53,441 nucleotides of DNA. Source: Gemmatimonadota bacterium. Its GTDB lineage: Bacteria; Gemmatimonadota; Gemmatimonadetes; Longimicrobiales; Gaopeijiaceae. Where the stretch lies: NCBI GenBank assembly GCA_029879725.1, contig JAOUPR010000014.1:1-53441 (forward strand). Direction: 5' to 3'. The translations under genes were made by a program, and so were the position numbers. The number at the start of each line of letters is the position of its first letter. Position 1 is the first letter of the stretch. Shown one piece after another: positions 17,182 to 24,958 of this stretch. Below the pieces are notes generated by a model. It did no database searches. It saw nothing but the letters and a program-made list of their open reading frames with translations, and was not told the origin of the DNA.

Positions 17182-17250
17182 TCGGCGCCGACTCGTCGGG
17201 TCTTGCAAAGCGTGGCGGGTATTGCAGAATCCCACGAACTCCGGGGTCCG

Positions 17251-17269
17251 TTCGGACACGATGTCCGAA
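17251..17269. promoter_or_regulatory. Upstream palindrome 1 of the first pilin promoter
   Basis: TTCGGACA-CGA-TGTCCGAA is a perfect 8+8 inverted repeat, about 90 bases upstream of the predicted sigma-54 start site. No T tract follows, so it is more likely an activator site than a terminator of the TMTC-like gene. Confidence 0.5.
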
Positions 17270-17282
17270 GCGTCGTGTCTGT

Positions 17283-17305
17283 AACTGATTGCAGTACAAT
17301 CAGTT
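17283..17305. promoter_or_regulatory. Upstream palindrome 2 of the first pilin promoter
   Basis: AACTGATTG-CAGTA-CAATCAGTT is a perfect 9+9 inverted repeat centred about 57 bases upstream of the predicted start site. This is a plausible enhancer for a PilR-type activator. It contains the ATTGCA hexamer that is also in the palindromes before pilS. Confidence 0.55.
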
Positions 17306-17324
17306 GTGGATACTTGGCCCAGAC

Positions 17325-17340
17325 TGGACCGAAGTTTGCT
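17325..17340 (+). promoter_or_regulatory. Sigma-54 promoter of the first pilin gene
   Basis: TGGACCGAAGTTTGCT matches the -24/-12 pattern TGGCAC-N5-TTGCW with the essential GG-N10-GC spacing. The predicted transcription start is near 17351, 40 bases before the pilin ATG. Two sigma-54 activators are encoded in the same locus. Confidence 0.75.
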
Positions 17341-17390
17341 TCATATGGGGTCGTTGTACTCCAGTTTCACTCACTGCGGGAGAGCAGACA

Positions 17391-17783
17391 ATGCGGGACA
17401 CCAAGGGTTTCACCCTCATCGAGCTCCTCATCGTGGTCGTGATCATCGGAATCCTGGCGGCCATCGCCATTCCGAAGTTCTCCGCCACGCGGGAGAAGGC
17501 GTATTTCGCCGCCATGAAGTCGGACCTCAAGAACCTGGCTTCGCAGCAGGAGATCTACTACTCCGACTTCTACAGCTACACCAGTGACGCCAACGCGCTG
17601 ACGTTCACGAACACGGACGCCGTGACCGTGCTCATCGCCGCGACCACGTCCGGTTGGGCCGCCAGTGCCACGCACTCCGCGCTCGGGACCGCCGAGGGTT
17701 GCGCGATCTACTACGGTACCGCCACCGCGCCGGGTACCCCGGTCGCTCCCACCCAGCCGGGTGAAGTGGCCTGCACCAACTAA
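17391..17783 (+). CDS. pilA: Type IV major pilin 1
   Basis: A 130-residue pilin. The short leader MRDTKG is cut by the prepilin peptidase before FTLIELLIVVVIIGILAA, with Glu5 present; the hydrophobic alpha-1 helix is followed by KSDLKNLASQQEIYYSDFYSY. The globular part is small and rich in Ser, Thr and Ala. Two C-terminal cysteines (GCAIYY and EVACTN) can form the D-region disulfide. It is preceded by GGGAG and a sigma-54 promoter with two palindromes, so expression is probably controlled by PilS/PilR. It is shorter than Pseudomonas pilins, in the size range of Geobacter-type short pilins. Confidence 0.95.
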   Translation: MRDTKGFTLIELLIVVVIIGILAAIAIPKFSATREKAYFAAMKSDLKNLASQQEIYYSDFYSYTSDANALTFTNTDAVTVLIAATTSGWAASATHSALGTAEGCAIYYGTATAPGTPVAPTQPGEVACTN

Positions 17784-17839
17784 GCGTCACCGGTGCCGGG
17801 CCTGCGGTCTGATCTCGATCAGGCCTGAAGCCCTTGTGT

Positions 17840-17874
17840 GCGATGGCCCGGGTCCTCGGGCCCGGGCCATTCGC
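17840..17874 (+). terminator. Strong hairpin between the two pilin genes
   Basis: ATGGCCCGGG (17843-17852) pairs with CCCGGGCCAT (17861-17870), extended by GCG/CGC beyond a one-base bulge, with an 8-base loop. No T tract follows. It may act as a partial terminator or an mRNA-stabilising 3' end for pilin 1, setting the pilin 1 : pilin 2 ratio. Confidence 0.55.
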
Positions 17875-17945
17875 CACCGGATTCGAAGTGGAATGCCTCA
17901 GGGACACGCCGGAAGCTCACAGTCACACTCATTGGGAGATGTACG

Positions 17946-18332
17946 ATGAAGGCCAGACAGTCGGGCTTCACACTCATCGAGCTTCTCATCGTGGTCGTGA
18001 TCATCGGGATCCTGGCGTCCATCGCCATTCCGAAGTTCAACGCGATCCGTGAGAAGGCATTCTACTCCGCCATGGGCGCGGACCTGCGCAACCTGGCGAG
18101 CCTCCAGGAGTTGTACCACAACACCTTCTACACGTACAGCACGGACCTGAACGCCCTGGAGTTCACCAACTCCGACGCGGTGGTGGTCCTGGTGGGGGAA
18201 GCCACAGGGACGGGGTGGTCGGCCACGGCGACCCACGCCGGTGTTCCCGCCGGGCTGTGCGGATTCTATCACGGGGCCGCCGCTCAGGTGAGTCCCGCCA
18301 TCGTCCCGGGCGTGGTTACGTGTAACAACTGA
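17946..18332 (+). CDS. pilA2: Type IV major pilin 2 (paralogue)
   Basis: A 128-residue pilin with leader MKARQSG and mature start FTLIELLIVVVIIGILAS (Glu5 present). The first 40 residues are nearly the same as in pilin 1, while the globular half diverges strongly. It keeps two C-terminal cysteines (GLCGFYHG and VVTCNN). A GGGAG ribosome site precedes the ATG at 17946. I found no sigma-54 promoter of its own in the 162-base gap, so it is probably expressed by read-through from pilin 1. It may be a second structural or a specialised subunit. Confidence 0.93.
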   Translation: MKARQSGFTLIELLIVVVIIGILASIAIPKFNAIREKAFYSAMGADLRNLASLQELYHNTFYTYSTDLNALEFTNSDAVVVLVGEATGTGWSATATHAGVPAGLCGFYHGAAAQVSPAIVPGVVTCNN

Positions 18333-18382
18333 GGTCGGGGAGGGCTCCCTCCTGCCCTCGTCGTTTCTCCCCCGTCTTGCCG

Positions 18383-18403
18383 TTGGCCGGGGATACCGGC
18401 CAA
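18383..18403 (+). terminator. Hairpin after the second pilin gene
   Basis: TTGGCCGG, GGATA loop, CCGGCCAA: a perfect 8-bp stem in the gap before the second kinase gene. There is no T tract, so its strength as a terminator is uncertain. Confidence 0.45.
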
Positions 18404-18448
18404 GTTCCACCTCGACGATTCCCAGTAGTCCACATCAGGTCGAGGTCG

Positions 18449-19708
18449 ATGCGTCCACCCACACCACTCCGCCGGGAGCTCCTCGTCTCCTTCGGGGTGC
18501 TCTTCGTGGGAGCGCTCCTCATTGCCGGGATGGGGTTGGGTGTGATCATCCCCATCCAGACGTCTCCGGCGCAGGGTCTCCTCTACGTGACCGTCCTGGT
18601 GGGCGCGGACCTGGTCGTGCTCTTCTTCTTCACGGGGGCCATCGTCCGCTCCCGGCTCGTGGCGCCCATGGAGGAGCTTGCCGAGGACGCGCGCCGGATC
18701 GCTGAGGGAGACTTCCGCCACAGGATCCGCTCGTCCGAGAGCCTGGAACTCCAGCTCATGGGCGACTCCGTGAACGCCATGGCCGACCGCCTCATCACGG
18801 ACCAGGCCCGTCTGGCGGCCAACGTGGCGTCTCTGGAAGACACCAACCGGGAACTGGTGGAGGCCCGCGACCAGGTGATCCAGTCGGCTCGCCTGGCGTC
18901 CGTGGGAACCCTGGCGGCGGGGATTGCTCACGAGGTCGGCAATCCGCTCGGCGCCATCATGGCCTACGTCGACGTCGCTCGCACGAGGGCTCAGCGCCAG
19001 GGCCATGAGACCGAGGTCCTCGACTCCATCCGCGGCGAGGTGGACCGCATCGACCGCATCGTCCGTGGCCTCCTCGACTACGCCAGGCCCCGTGATGCCG
19101 GTGTGGGTCCCCACGACGTGGGCGAGGTCGTGGCGCGCGTGCGGGAACTCCTCCTCAACCAGGGTAAGCTCGACCGAGTGGAGCATCTCTGGGATGTCGA
19201 TTCCGACGTGCCCATGGTGATCATGGAGAGCCATCGGCTCGAGCAGGTTCTGGTGAACCTCCTCATCAACGCGGTGGATGCCACGGCCGACGTTCCCGAC
19301 CCCCGCATCCATGTGCGGGTGGCCGCCCGCGAGGGTGACATCGGCCGCATGCCCCTTCGCCGGGCCGACGACCCACCCGGGATCAACTACCTTCACCGCC
19401 GCAGGGTGGTGGACGAGGAGGGCACGTGGATCGTGAGCACGCTCCGGACCGCTGCGTACGTGGTGGTCGTGGAGGTGAGTGACAACGGTTCCGGAATCCT
19501 GGAGTCCGATCTCGACAGCGTCTTCGATCCCTTCTTCACCACCAAGGAGCCGGGGAAGGGGACCGGGCTCGGTCTCTCCATCTGCGCCCGACTCGTGGAG
19601 GGGATGGGGGGGCGTATCGAGGCGCGGCAGAATCCGGGCGGAGGGGCGTGTTTCGTCGTCGAGTTGCCGGGCGTGACCGCGGGAGAAGTGGCGGATGCCG
19701 CGCCGTGA
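18449..19708 (+). CDS. Second sensor histidine kinase of the pilus locus
   Basis: A 419-residue membrane kinase with two hydrophobic N-terminal segments (about 11-35 and 45-65), a HAMP linker (LVAPMEELAEDARRIAEGDF), then HisKA with SVGTLAAGIAHEVGNPLGAI and HATPase_c with N box LVNLLINAVDA, G1 SDNGSGI, F box VFDPFFTTKEPGK and G2 GTGLGLSI. Between the N and G1 boxes is an insert (MPLRRADDPPGINYLHRRRVV) longer than usual. It differs from PilS by having two membrane segments and no PAS. Its partner is the regulator 70 bases downstream. The ATG at 18449 has GAGG before it. The signal is unknown. Confidence 0.88.
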   Translation: MRPPTPLRRELLVSFGVLFVGALLIAGMGLGVIIPIQTSPAQGLLYVTVLVGADLVVLFFFTGAIVRSRLVAPMEELAEDARRIAEGDFRHRIRSSESLELQLMGDSVNAMADRLITDQARLAANVASLEDTNRELVEARDQVIQSARLASVGTLAAGIAHEVGNPLGAIMAYVDVARTRAQRQGHETEVLDSIRGEVDRIDRIVRGLLDYARPRDAGVGPHDVGEVVARVRELLLNQGKLDRVEHLWDVDSDVPMVIMESHRLEQVLVNLLINAVDATADVPDPRIHVRVAAREGDIGRMPLRRADDPPGINYLHRRRVVDEEGTWIVSTLRTAAYVVVVEVSDNGSGILESDLDSVFDPFFTTKEPGKGTGLGLSICARLVEGMGGRIEARQNPGGGACFVVELPGVTAGEVADAAP

Positions 19709-19777
19709 CCCGAGATTGCGGGGACTGACCGACAACCTTCGGCCCGGCCGGGGCCGTTCTCGCCACGGGAGTAGCAG

Positions 19778-21136
19778 GTGAAGATCCTCATCATCGATGA
19801 TGACGCGGGGCTCCGGAAGTCGCTGACCCTGATCCTGTCCGACGAGGGATACGAGGTCCTTCATGCCGAGGATGGGGAAGCCGGACTGAGGGTCGCGGCG
19901 GAACAGCGGCCGCGGATCATCCTGTGCGACGTGCGCATGCCGCGCATGGACGGCATCGAGTTCCTGCAACGCTATCGCAGGGAGGGTGGTCACGCGCTGG
20001 TCATGGTCATGACCGCCTACGGCAGCTTCGATCTGGCCGTGGAGGCCATGAAGCACGGCGCCTACGACTACGTCCCCAAACCCTTCGGTGCCGACGAGGT
20101 CCTCCTGGCCATCCGCAAGGCGGTGGAGCGGGAGGAGCTTCGCGAGGAGGTGGGTCGACTGCGGCAGGAAGTCCGGGCCGACCGCCGTTTCGGCGAGATC
20201 GTGGCCAGTTCCGCGCCCATGCGCAAGGCGCTGGAGGTGGTGAGCAAGGTGGCGCCCCACTCGTCGTCCGTCCTCATCACCGGAGCGAGCGGGACGGGAA
20301 AGGAACTGGTGGCCCGCCTCATCCACAAGGAGAGCCGTCGAGCCGATGGCCCCTTCATCGCGGTCAACTGCGGCGGGATCCCGGAGCAACTCCTGGAGTC
20401 GGAGTTCTTCGGATTCGTGAAGGGGGCGTTCACCGGCGCGGACCGTGACAAGGAGGGACTCTTCGAGGCCGCGGGGGGCGGCACGCTCTTTCTCGACGAG
20501 GTCGGAGAGCTTCCGGCGGCGCTCCAGGTGAAGCTCCTCCGGGCCCTCCAGGAGGGTGAGGTCCGCCGTCTCGGAGCCACCGCTTCCATGGACGTGGACG
20601 CCCGGATCATCGCGGCCACCAACCGCGATCTCGAGGAGATGGTGGAGGAGGGGACATTCCGCCAGGACTTCTACTACCGATTGGCCGTGGTGCCCATTCA
20701 TCTTCCCGCGCTCCGGGCCCGTAAAGAGGAGTTGCCCGAGCTGGTGAGCCACTTCATCGCCCGCCACTCCGAGCGCATGGCCGTCGATGTCGAGGGGGTG
20801 GAACCCGAGGTGCTCGACATCTTCCAGAGCTATTCCTGGCCGGGGAACATCCGCGAGTTGGAAAACGTCCTGGAGCGGGCGATTGTGCTCGCGGACGGCC
20901 CCATACTCCGGGCCGACGACCTTCCGGAGTCGGTACGGCGTCCGGCGCCCGAGGGCTCGGGGATGACCGTGGATGTCGACGACCTCTCGGTGAAGCGCCA
21001 GGGAGCGAAACTGGAGAAGCATCTGATCCAGCTCGCCCTCGAGCGCACCGCCGGGAATCGCACCCACGCCGCGGACCTCCTCGAGCTCTCCCCACGGGCG
21101 CTGAGGTACAAGATCCAGGAGTACGGGATCGAGTAG
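19778..21136 (+). CDS. Second NtrC-family sigma-54 response regulator
   Basis: A 452-residue activator. The receiver has phospho-Asp D51 (ILCDVRMPRMDG) and the conserved Lys in PKPF. The AAA+ domain has Walker A GASGTGKE, a canonical GAFTGA loop and GGTLFLDEVGE. The Fis-type helix-turn-helix is at the end (NRTHAADLLELSPRALRYKIQEYGI), a recognition helix different from PilR's, so it reads other sites. The GTG start has GGGAG upstream. The first minor-pilin cassette begins 54 bases downstream on the same strand, so this pair may control minor-pilin expression rather than the major pilin. Confidence 0.9.
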   Translation: MKILIIDDDAGLRKSLTLILSDEGYEVLHAEDGEAGLRVAAEQRPRIILCDVRMPRMDGIEFLQRYRREGGHALVMVMTAYGSFDLAVEAMKHGAYDYVPKPFGADEVLLAIRKAVEREELREEVGRLRQEVRADRRFGEIVASSAPMRKALEVVSKVAPHSSSVLITGASGTGKELVARLIHKESRRADGPFIAVNCGGIPEQLLESEFFGFVKGAFTGADRDKEGLFEAAGGGTLFLDEVGELPAALQVKLLRALQEGEVRRLGATASMDVDARIIAATNRDLEEMVEEGTFRQDFYYRLAVVPIHLPALRARKEELPELVSHFIARHSERMAVDVEGVEPEVLDIFQSYSWPGNIRELENVLERAIVLADGPILRADDLPESVRRPAPEGSGMTVDVDDLSVKRQGAKLEKHLIQLALERTAGNRTHAADLLELSPRALRYKIQEYGIE

Positions 21137-21190
21137 GAGGAAGGCCCGCAGGACCATCCCGGCGTCCCGGCGTGGGTGCCATCGTGGTCC

Positions 21191-21619
21191 ATGAGATACG
21201 GCTACACGCTTCTCGAGATGGTGGCGGTGCTCGCGCTTCTCGCCGTCGCCGGGTCCGAACTCACGGTGGCGGCGCGTGGGTACCGTGATCGGGCGGCGGT
21301 GGTGGGCGCCCGTGAGGCCGTGGTCGGGCTCGTGGCGCGTGCACGTAGGGAGGCTCTTCTGCGCGGCGCCGCGGCGGTGGTTCTCTCTCCCGCTCCGGTC
21401 CGCGCGTCGGTCCAGGTCGAGGACTCCGTGGTCGCCGTCATCGACCTTCGGGAGACTTTCCTCGTCGAGGTCGACGGTGGTGGGTCCACGGGCGAGGTGC
21501 GTCTGGATTTCGGTCCCCTCGGACTCGGCCGGGTCGCCTCCCGCACCCTATCGTTTCGGCGGGGCGAGGCGACGACCGCCCTCGTGGTGTCCTCCTACGG
21601 ACGCGTGAGGCGGGAGTGA
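21191..21619 (+). CDS. Minor pseudopilin, FimT/GspH type (cassette 1)
   Basis: A 142-residue prepilin-like protein. The leader MRYG precedes YTLLEMVAVLALLAVAG with Glu5, followed by a helix rich in Arg and Ala and a beta-strand-rich C-terminal half, the FimT/GspH layout. It is the first gene of a four-gene minor-pilin cassette; its stop is 2 bases before the next ATG. No good ribosome site is visible at the ATG, so read-through from the regulator gene may matter. Confidence 0.75.
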   Translation: MRYGYTLLEMVAVLALLAVAGSELTVAARGYRDRAAVVGAREAVVGLVARARREALLRGAAAVVLSPAPVRASVQVEDSVVAVIDLRETFLVEVDGGGSTGEVRLDFGPLGLGRVASRTLSFRRGEATTALVVSSYGRVRRE

Positions 21620-21621
21620 CC

Positions 21622-22029
21622 ATGGTGTCGTGTCCTATGCGCGCCGCCGTGGCGTCACTCCCGAGTCCAGCACGGCGGAGGTCCAGGGGGTTCACCCTGG
21701 TGGAGGTGGTCGTCGCCCTGGTGATCCTCGAGGTCGGCCTCATGGGGAGCGCGGGGTTGCTCCTCCTGGCGTCCCGTACCCTCACCCGATCGGAAACGTT
21801 GGAGTGGGCGACGGCGCACGTCTCCCGCGTGGCGGATTCCCTCCTGTACGCCGCCGGTGGGCCGGGGTCCGGCTCCGAGCCGGTGGCCGGGGGTGACGTG
21901 TCCTGGTCGGTGGCGCCCGACGGGTCCTTGAGGGTCGCGTACCGGTCCGCCGTGGACGGGCGGGAGTGGGTGGTCATCGAAGGACTCGTGGAGGCTCGCT
22001 CGCCGGGGGATGGAGTGTCGGCGCCATGA
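21622..22029 (+). CDS. Minor pilin, PilV/GspI type (cassette 1)
   Basis: A 135-residue prepilin. After a basic leader of about 23 residues comes RG then FTLVEVVVALVILEVGLMG (Glu5 present), as in PilV/GspI. The globular part is short. The ATG at 21622 has GGGAG five bases upstream; a GTG at 21616 overlapping the previous stop is possible. Its stop overlaps the next start as ATGA. Confidence 0.78.
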   Translation: MVSCPMRAAVASLPSPARRRSRGFTLVEVVVALVILEVGLMGSAGLLLLASRTLTRSETLEWATAHVSRVADSLLYAAGGPGSGSEPVAGGDVSWSVAPDGSLRVAYRSAVDGREWVVIEGLVEARSPGDGVSAP

Positions 22030-22778
22030 CCGACGCACGCGACGACCCGGAGCGGACTCGGCGCTGCCGCGCCGGGGTATCGGCGGTGGAGGCCCTCGTG
22101 GCGCTCGTGCTCGGCCTCGTGCTCACCACGGCCGGGCTGAGCCTCCTCGCACGTCAGCGCACCCTGCACTCGACCCTCATCCTGCGCTCCGACGCCCTGG
22201 TCACGCTCCGGACGGTGCGACACACCCTGTCCACGGAGGGATGGCGGGCCGGTGGTGGGGGAGGGGGGTGGCACGTCGGACGTGACTCCGTGTCGGTACG
22301 CGCGTTCCGGGGCGTCGCGCTCGTATGCCCGGGCGACCTCCCTCCCGGACGTGTCCGGGTTTGGTATCGCGGGGATCGTGACGCCGACCCGGAGAAGGAC
22401 TCCCTCATCTGGTGGGAGGAGCCCGGAGGGTGGACCACGGCGGCCCTGGAGTGGATCGACGGAGGGGGAACCTGCCCGGGTGCCCGGGAGGACGTGGCGA
22501 CGTCGGTGTGGACGCTCTCCCGCACCCCCGGGAACGACGTGCGTCTGGTGCGGCTCTTCGAGAGAGGGAGCTACCACCTCCAGGGGGCCGCCCTCCGCTA
22601 TCGGCGAGGCGCCGGCGGGCGGCAGCCCCTCACGCCCGAGACGCTGTCGCGATCCGGATCCGGGTTCGCGCTCGCGGGGGGCGGGATCGTGGTGTGGGAG
22701 GTGGAGGTGCCGGACATGGGCGCCCCGGGGAAGGGAGCGTGGCGCGGCGTGGCGGGGAAGGTGGAGAGCGGTGGATAG
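22026..22778 (+). CDS. Minor pilin, PilW/GspJ type (cassette 1)
   Basis: A 250-residue prepilin-like protein with a less typical cleavage region: RCRAG then VSAVEALVALVLGLVLTT, with Glu at position 5 of the mature form. The length and the beta-rich C-terminal part fit PilW/GspJ. It has a run of six glycines near residue 77. The ATG at 22026 overlaps the previous stop, and its own stop overlaps the following GTG by 8 bases, so the four proteins should be made in fixed ratio. Confidence 0.7.
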   Translation: MTDARDDPERTRRCRAGVSAVEALVALVLGLVLTTAGLSLLARQRTLHSTLILRSDALVTLRTVRHTLSTEGWRAGGGGGGWHVGRDSVSVRAFRGVALVCPGDLPPGRVRVWYRGDRDADPEKDSLIWWEEPGGWTTAALEWIDGGGTCPGAREDVATSVWTLSRTPGNDVRLVRLFERGSYHLQGAALRYRRGAGGRQPLTPETLSRSGSGFALAGGGIVVWEVEVPDMGAPGKGAWRGVAGKVESGG

Positions 22779-23898
22779 CGGCGCCCGCCCCGCCCTCGAG
22801 GGCCGGGGCGGAGGCCGCGCGGGGATGGCTCTGGCCGTGGCGGTACTCCTCCTCCTCGCGCTCACCGCCCTCGGACACGGCGCGCTCCTCCTGGCCGAGA
22901 GGGAACTCCAGGTCTCCCGGGTGGCGGTTTCCGTCGCCCAGGCCCACGTGGCGGCCGAAGCGGGGCTGACGGAGGCCGCGAGGCGGCCACTTCCGCCGGA
23001 ACTGGACACCCTTCCGCTGTGGGGTACGGGCGCGGCCGGTTCCATGGAGGTCGGGACGGGGGCGGTGGACTGGACGTTCCGGCGCCTGGGGCCCGAGACC
23101 TGGCTCACGGAGGCGACGGGGTCGGGGGAGGGGGTCTCGGATCCATCCGGGAATCCCGCACGGGCGCGCCGGCGATCCGCGCGGGTCTCCTGGGTCCTGA
23201 GTCCGGCGTGGAGGGTGGGGAACGCCCCGGGCACCGTGGCCGTCGGTGATGGGGCCTCTCTCGTAGGCGGGGACGCCATTGATCCCTCGGCGCTCCTCGA
23301 CGCCACCGCCGGGCCCCCCGCCGAGTGGTGTAGCCGGTGGCGAGCCACCGTGGAGTCCATCCTCCCGTCACGAACGATCCCCGCGGTGGGTGTCCTTTCC
23401 GTGGACTCCCTCGGGTCCCAGCGACTCGGGCGCCTGTCGTGGACCATGGTCGTGGAGTCGGTGCCCGCGGTCGTGGAGGGATCGGGACGACCCGATCCCT
23501 CCGTGGAGGGCGGAGTGTGTCGGACGGGCGACCCATGGAACTGGGGAGACTCCGACCACCTCGGTGCCCCGTGCGGAACGTACGTTCCCGCGGTGGCCTC
23601 CTCGGGGGACCTGGTGGTGGACGGAGGGAGCGGCCAGCTTTTCCTGGTGGTTCCCGGAGACCTCACCGTCCGTGGAGGGTCTCGTCTTCGCGGCTTCTTC
23701 ATGGTCGACGGAGAACTCCGCCTGGAGACCGGAGCCGAGTTGGTGGGGTTGGTCCAGGCCCGGCGGGGGATCACGCTGGCGCCGGGCGCCGCGGTGCTCG
23801 GGTCGGCGTGTTGGGCCGGGGCGGCGCTCGACGCGGCCGCCCCCTACCTCCGCGTCCCGGTGCCTCTCCCCGACGGGAGGCGGGTGGAGCCCTTCTGA
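22771..23898 (+). CDS. Minor pilin, PilX/GspK-like, with NWGD beta-repeat module (cassette 1)
   Basis: A 375-residue protein. After GRAG comes MALAVAVLLLLALTALGHG, a pilin-type helix lacking Glu5, which is typical of GspK/PilX tip subunits. The C-terminal ~130 residues carry a Cys, NWGD, CG-x-Y-x-P, then GDLVV, GQLFLVV, GDLTVRGG, GELRLETGAELVG rungs, suggesting a small beta-solenoid. The same module ends the PilX-like protein of cassette 2. The start is a GTG at 22771; the ATG at 22825 would remove the leader. It is the last gene of cassette 1. Confidence 0.7.
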   Translation: MDSGARPALEGRGGGRAGMALAVAVLLLLALTALGHGALLLAERELQVSRVAVSVAQAHVAAEAGLTEAARRPLPPELDTLPLWGTGAAGSMEVGTGAVDWTFRRLGPETWLTEATGSGEGVSDPSGNPARARRRSARVSWVLSPAWRVGNAPGTVAVGDGASLVGGDAIDPSALLDATAGPPAEWCSRWRATVESILPSRTIPAVGVLSVDSLGSQRLGRLSWTMVVESVPAVVEGSGRPDPSVEGGVCRTGDPWNWGDSDHLGAPCGTYVPAVASSGDLVVDGGSGQLFLVVPGDLTVRGGSRLRGFFMVDGELRLETGAELVGLVQARRGITLAPGAAVLGSACWAGAALDAAAPYLRVPVPLPDGRRVEPF

Positions 23899-23914
23899 GC
23901 CGTGCCACGGCCGC

Positions 23915-23935
23915 ATGGCCGCGCGCGCCATTTTT
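23915..23935 (+). terminator. Intrinsic terminator of minor-pilin cassette 1
   Basis: ATGGC (23915-23919) pairs with GCCAT (23927-23931) around CGCGCGC, running into a TTTTT tract. It lies 17 bases after the PilX-like stop. Confidence 0.6.
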
Positions 23936-24010
23936 GCGCCATGCGGGAAATTTCTTCCGAAACGTCTATCTTTACGGGTGCCCGAACGGCGCGAATATTG
24001 ACATCTCGCC

Positions 24011-24026
24011 TGGCACGGATCTTGGT
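24011..24026 (+). promoter_or_regulatory. Sigma-54-like promoter of minor-pilin cassette 2
   Basis: TGGCACGGATCTTGGT has a perfect -24 element (TGGCACG) and correct spacing to TTGG at -12, where the usual C is replaced by G. The predicted start is near 24037, 36 bases before the FimT-type ATG. The GC-to-GG change at -12 lowers confidence. Confidence 0.5.
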
Positions 24027-24072
24027 ACCTACTCCTGTCGAAAGGCCATACCCGTTCTCCACCGGAGACTCC

Positions 24073-24522
24073 ATGCGTCGTCGCACCAGCGGCTTCACCA
24101 TCATCGAGGTGGTCATCGCCCTCCTCATCGGGGGGATCCTGACGAGCATCGCGATGACCCAGTTCGGAAACGCACGCGGCCGTTTCGCCGTGCGCGGGGC
24201 GCGGAACACCTTCGTGTCTCTCCAGGCCCGCGCACGGGCTCACGCCATCGAGAAGGGGACGTGGTTCCTCCTCGTGGTGGACCCCGCCGGGGACAGCGCG
24301 TGGGTGAGCAACTACGGTACCGGGCAGATCATCGAGACCATCCATTTCGGTGAGGAACTCCACGTGGATCTGCGCAGTACCGCCACCAGTATCCGGATCT
24401 GCATGGGTGCCCGTGGGCTGGCCAACCCCGCGTGCATGGTCAACCGAACGAAGCTCCAGTTCTGGCACAACGCCGACTCCGCCAGCGTCGACATCATGCC
24501 GCTGGGCCAGCTCATCTACTGA
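24073..24522 (+). CDS. fimT: Minor pseudopilin, FimT/GspH type (cassette 2)
   Basis: A 149-residue prepilin. The leader MRRRTSG precedes FTIIEVVIALLIGGILTS (Glu5 present), then FGNARGRFAVRGARNTFVSLQARARAHAIEKG, the characteristic FimT/GspH helix, and a beta-rich end. It has two cysteines (RICMG and PACMV). GGAG precedes the ATG at 24073. It is the first gene of cassette 2, behind a terminator and a sigma-54-like promoter. Confidence 0.85.
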   Translation: MRRRTSGFTIIEVVIALLIGGILTSIAMTQFGNARGRFAVRGARNTFVSLQARARAHAIEKGTWFLLVVDPAGDSAWVSNYGTGQIIETIHFGEELHVDLRSTATSIRICMGARGLANPACMVNRTKLQFWHNADSASVDIMPLGQLIY

Positions 24523-24532
24523 GGGGATATTC

Positions 24533-24958
24533 GTGAACAAGTTGCCCGTATCGGAACGACCTTCCTTCGGCGGCCGTGCTGGGTTCACCATGGTGGAGGT
24601 CATCGTGGCCATGGTCATCCTCACCGTCGGCGTGCTCGCCATGGCCAGCACCACCGTCTACGTGGTGCGCCAGACGACCCTGGGTGACATCACCACGGAG
24701 CGCTCCGTGGCCCTCCAGGAGGTCGTGGAGCGCCTCGAGGTGATGGAGTTCGACAGCATCAGCACGGGGAGGGACTCCGTGGGGATCTACGACGTCCGCT
24801 GGACCTCCGTCATCGAGAATCCGCAGGCCAAGATGGTCACGCTCATCACCAGCGGCCCCGGTCTGGCCAAGGACCGCGGATCGCCCTACCCCGTCTTCTC
24901 GAGAGAAGTCGCGGACACCTTCGAATACCGAGTGATTCGTTATGTCTATACGCGGTAA
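24533..24958 (+). CDS. pilV: Minor pilin, PilV/GspI type (cassette 2)
   Basis: A 141-residue prepilin with leader to GRAG, then FTMVEVIVAMVILTVGVLAMAS (Glu5 present), the PilV/GspI pattern. The region after it (RSVALQEVVERLEVMEFDSI) is typical of PilV. The GTG at 24533 has GAGGGG upstream. Its last 17 bases overlap the next gene. Confidence 0.83.
   Translation: MNKLPVSERPSFGGRAGFTMVEVIVAMVILTVGVLAMASTTVYVVRQTTLGDITTERSVALQEVVERLEVMEFDSISTGRDSVGIYDVRWTSVIENPQAKMVTLITSGPGLAKDRGSPYPVFSREVADTFEYRVIRYVYTR

Noticed and set aside
18284..21157. A 957-codon open frame on the minus strand opposite the second kinase and regulator
   Set aside because: It is the mirror of two well-recognised genes; its translation is His/Arg/Gly-rich with no domain. 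Long antisense frames are common in this high-GC sequence.
21137..21190. Sigma-54 promoter before minor-pilin cassette 1
   Set aside because: TGGGTGCCATCGTGGT has the right spacing of GG pairs but poor -24 and -12 boxes.
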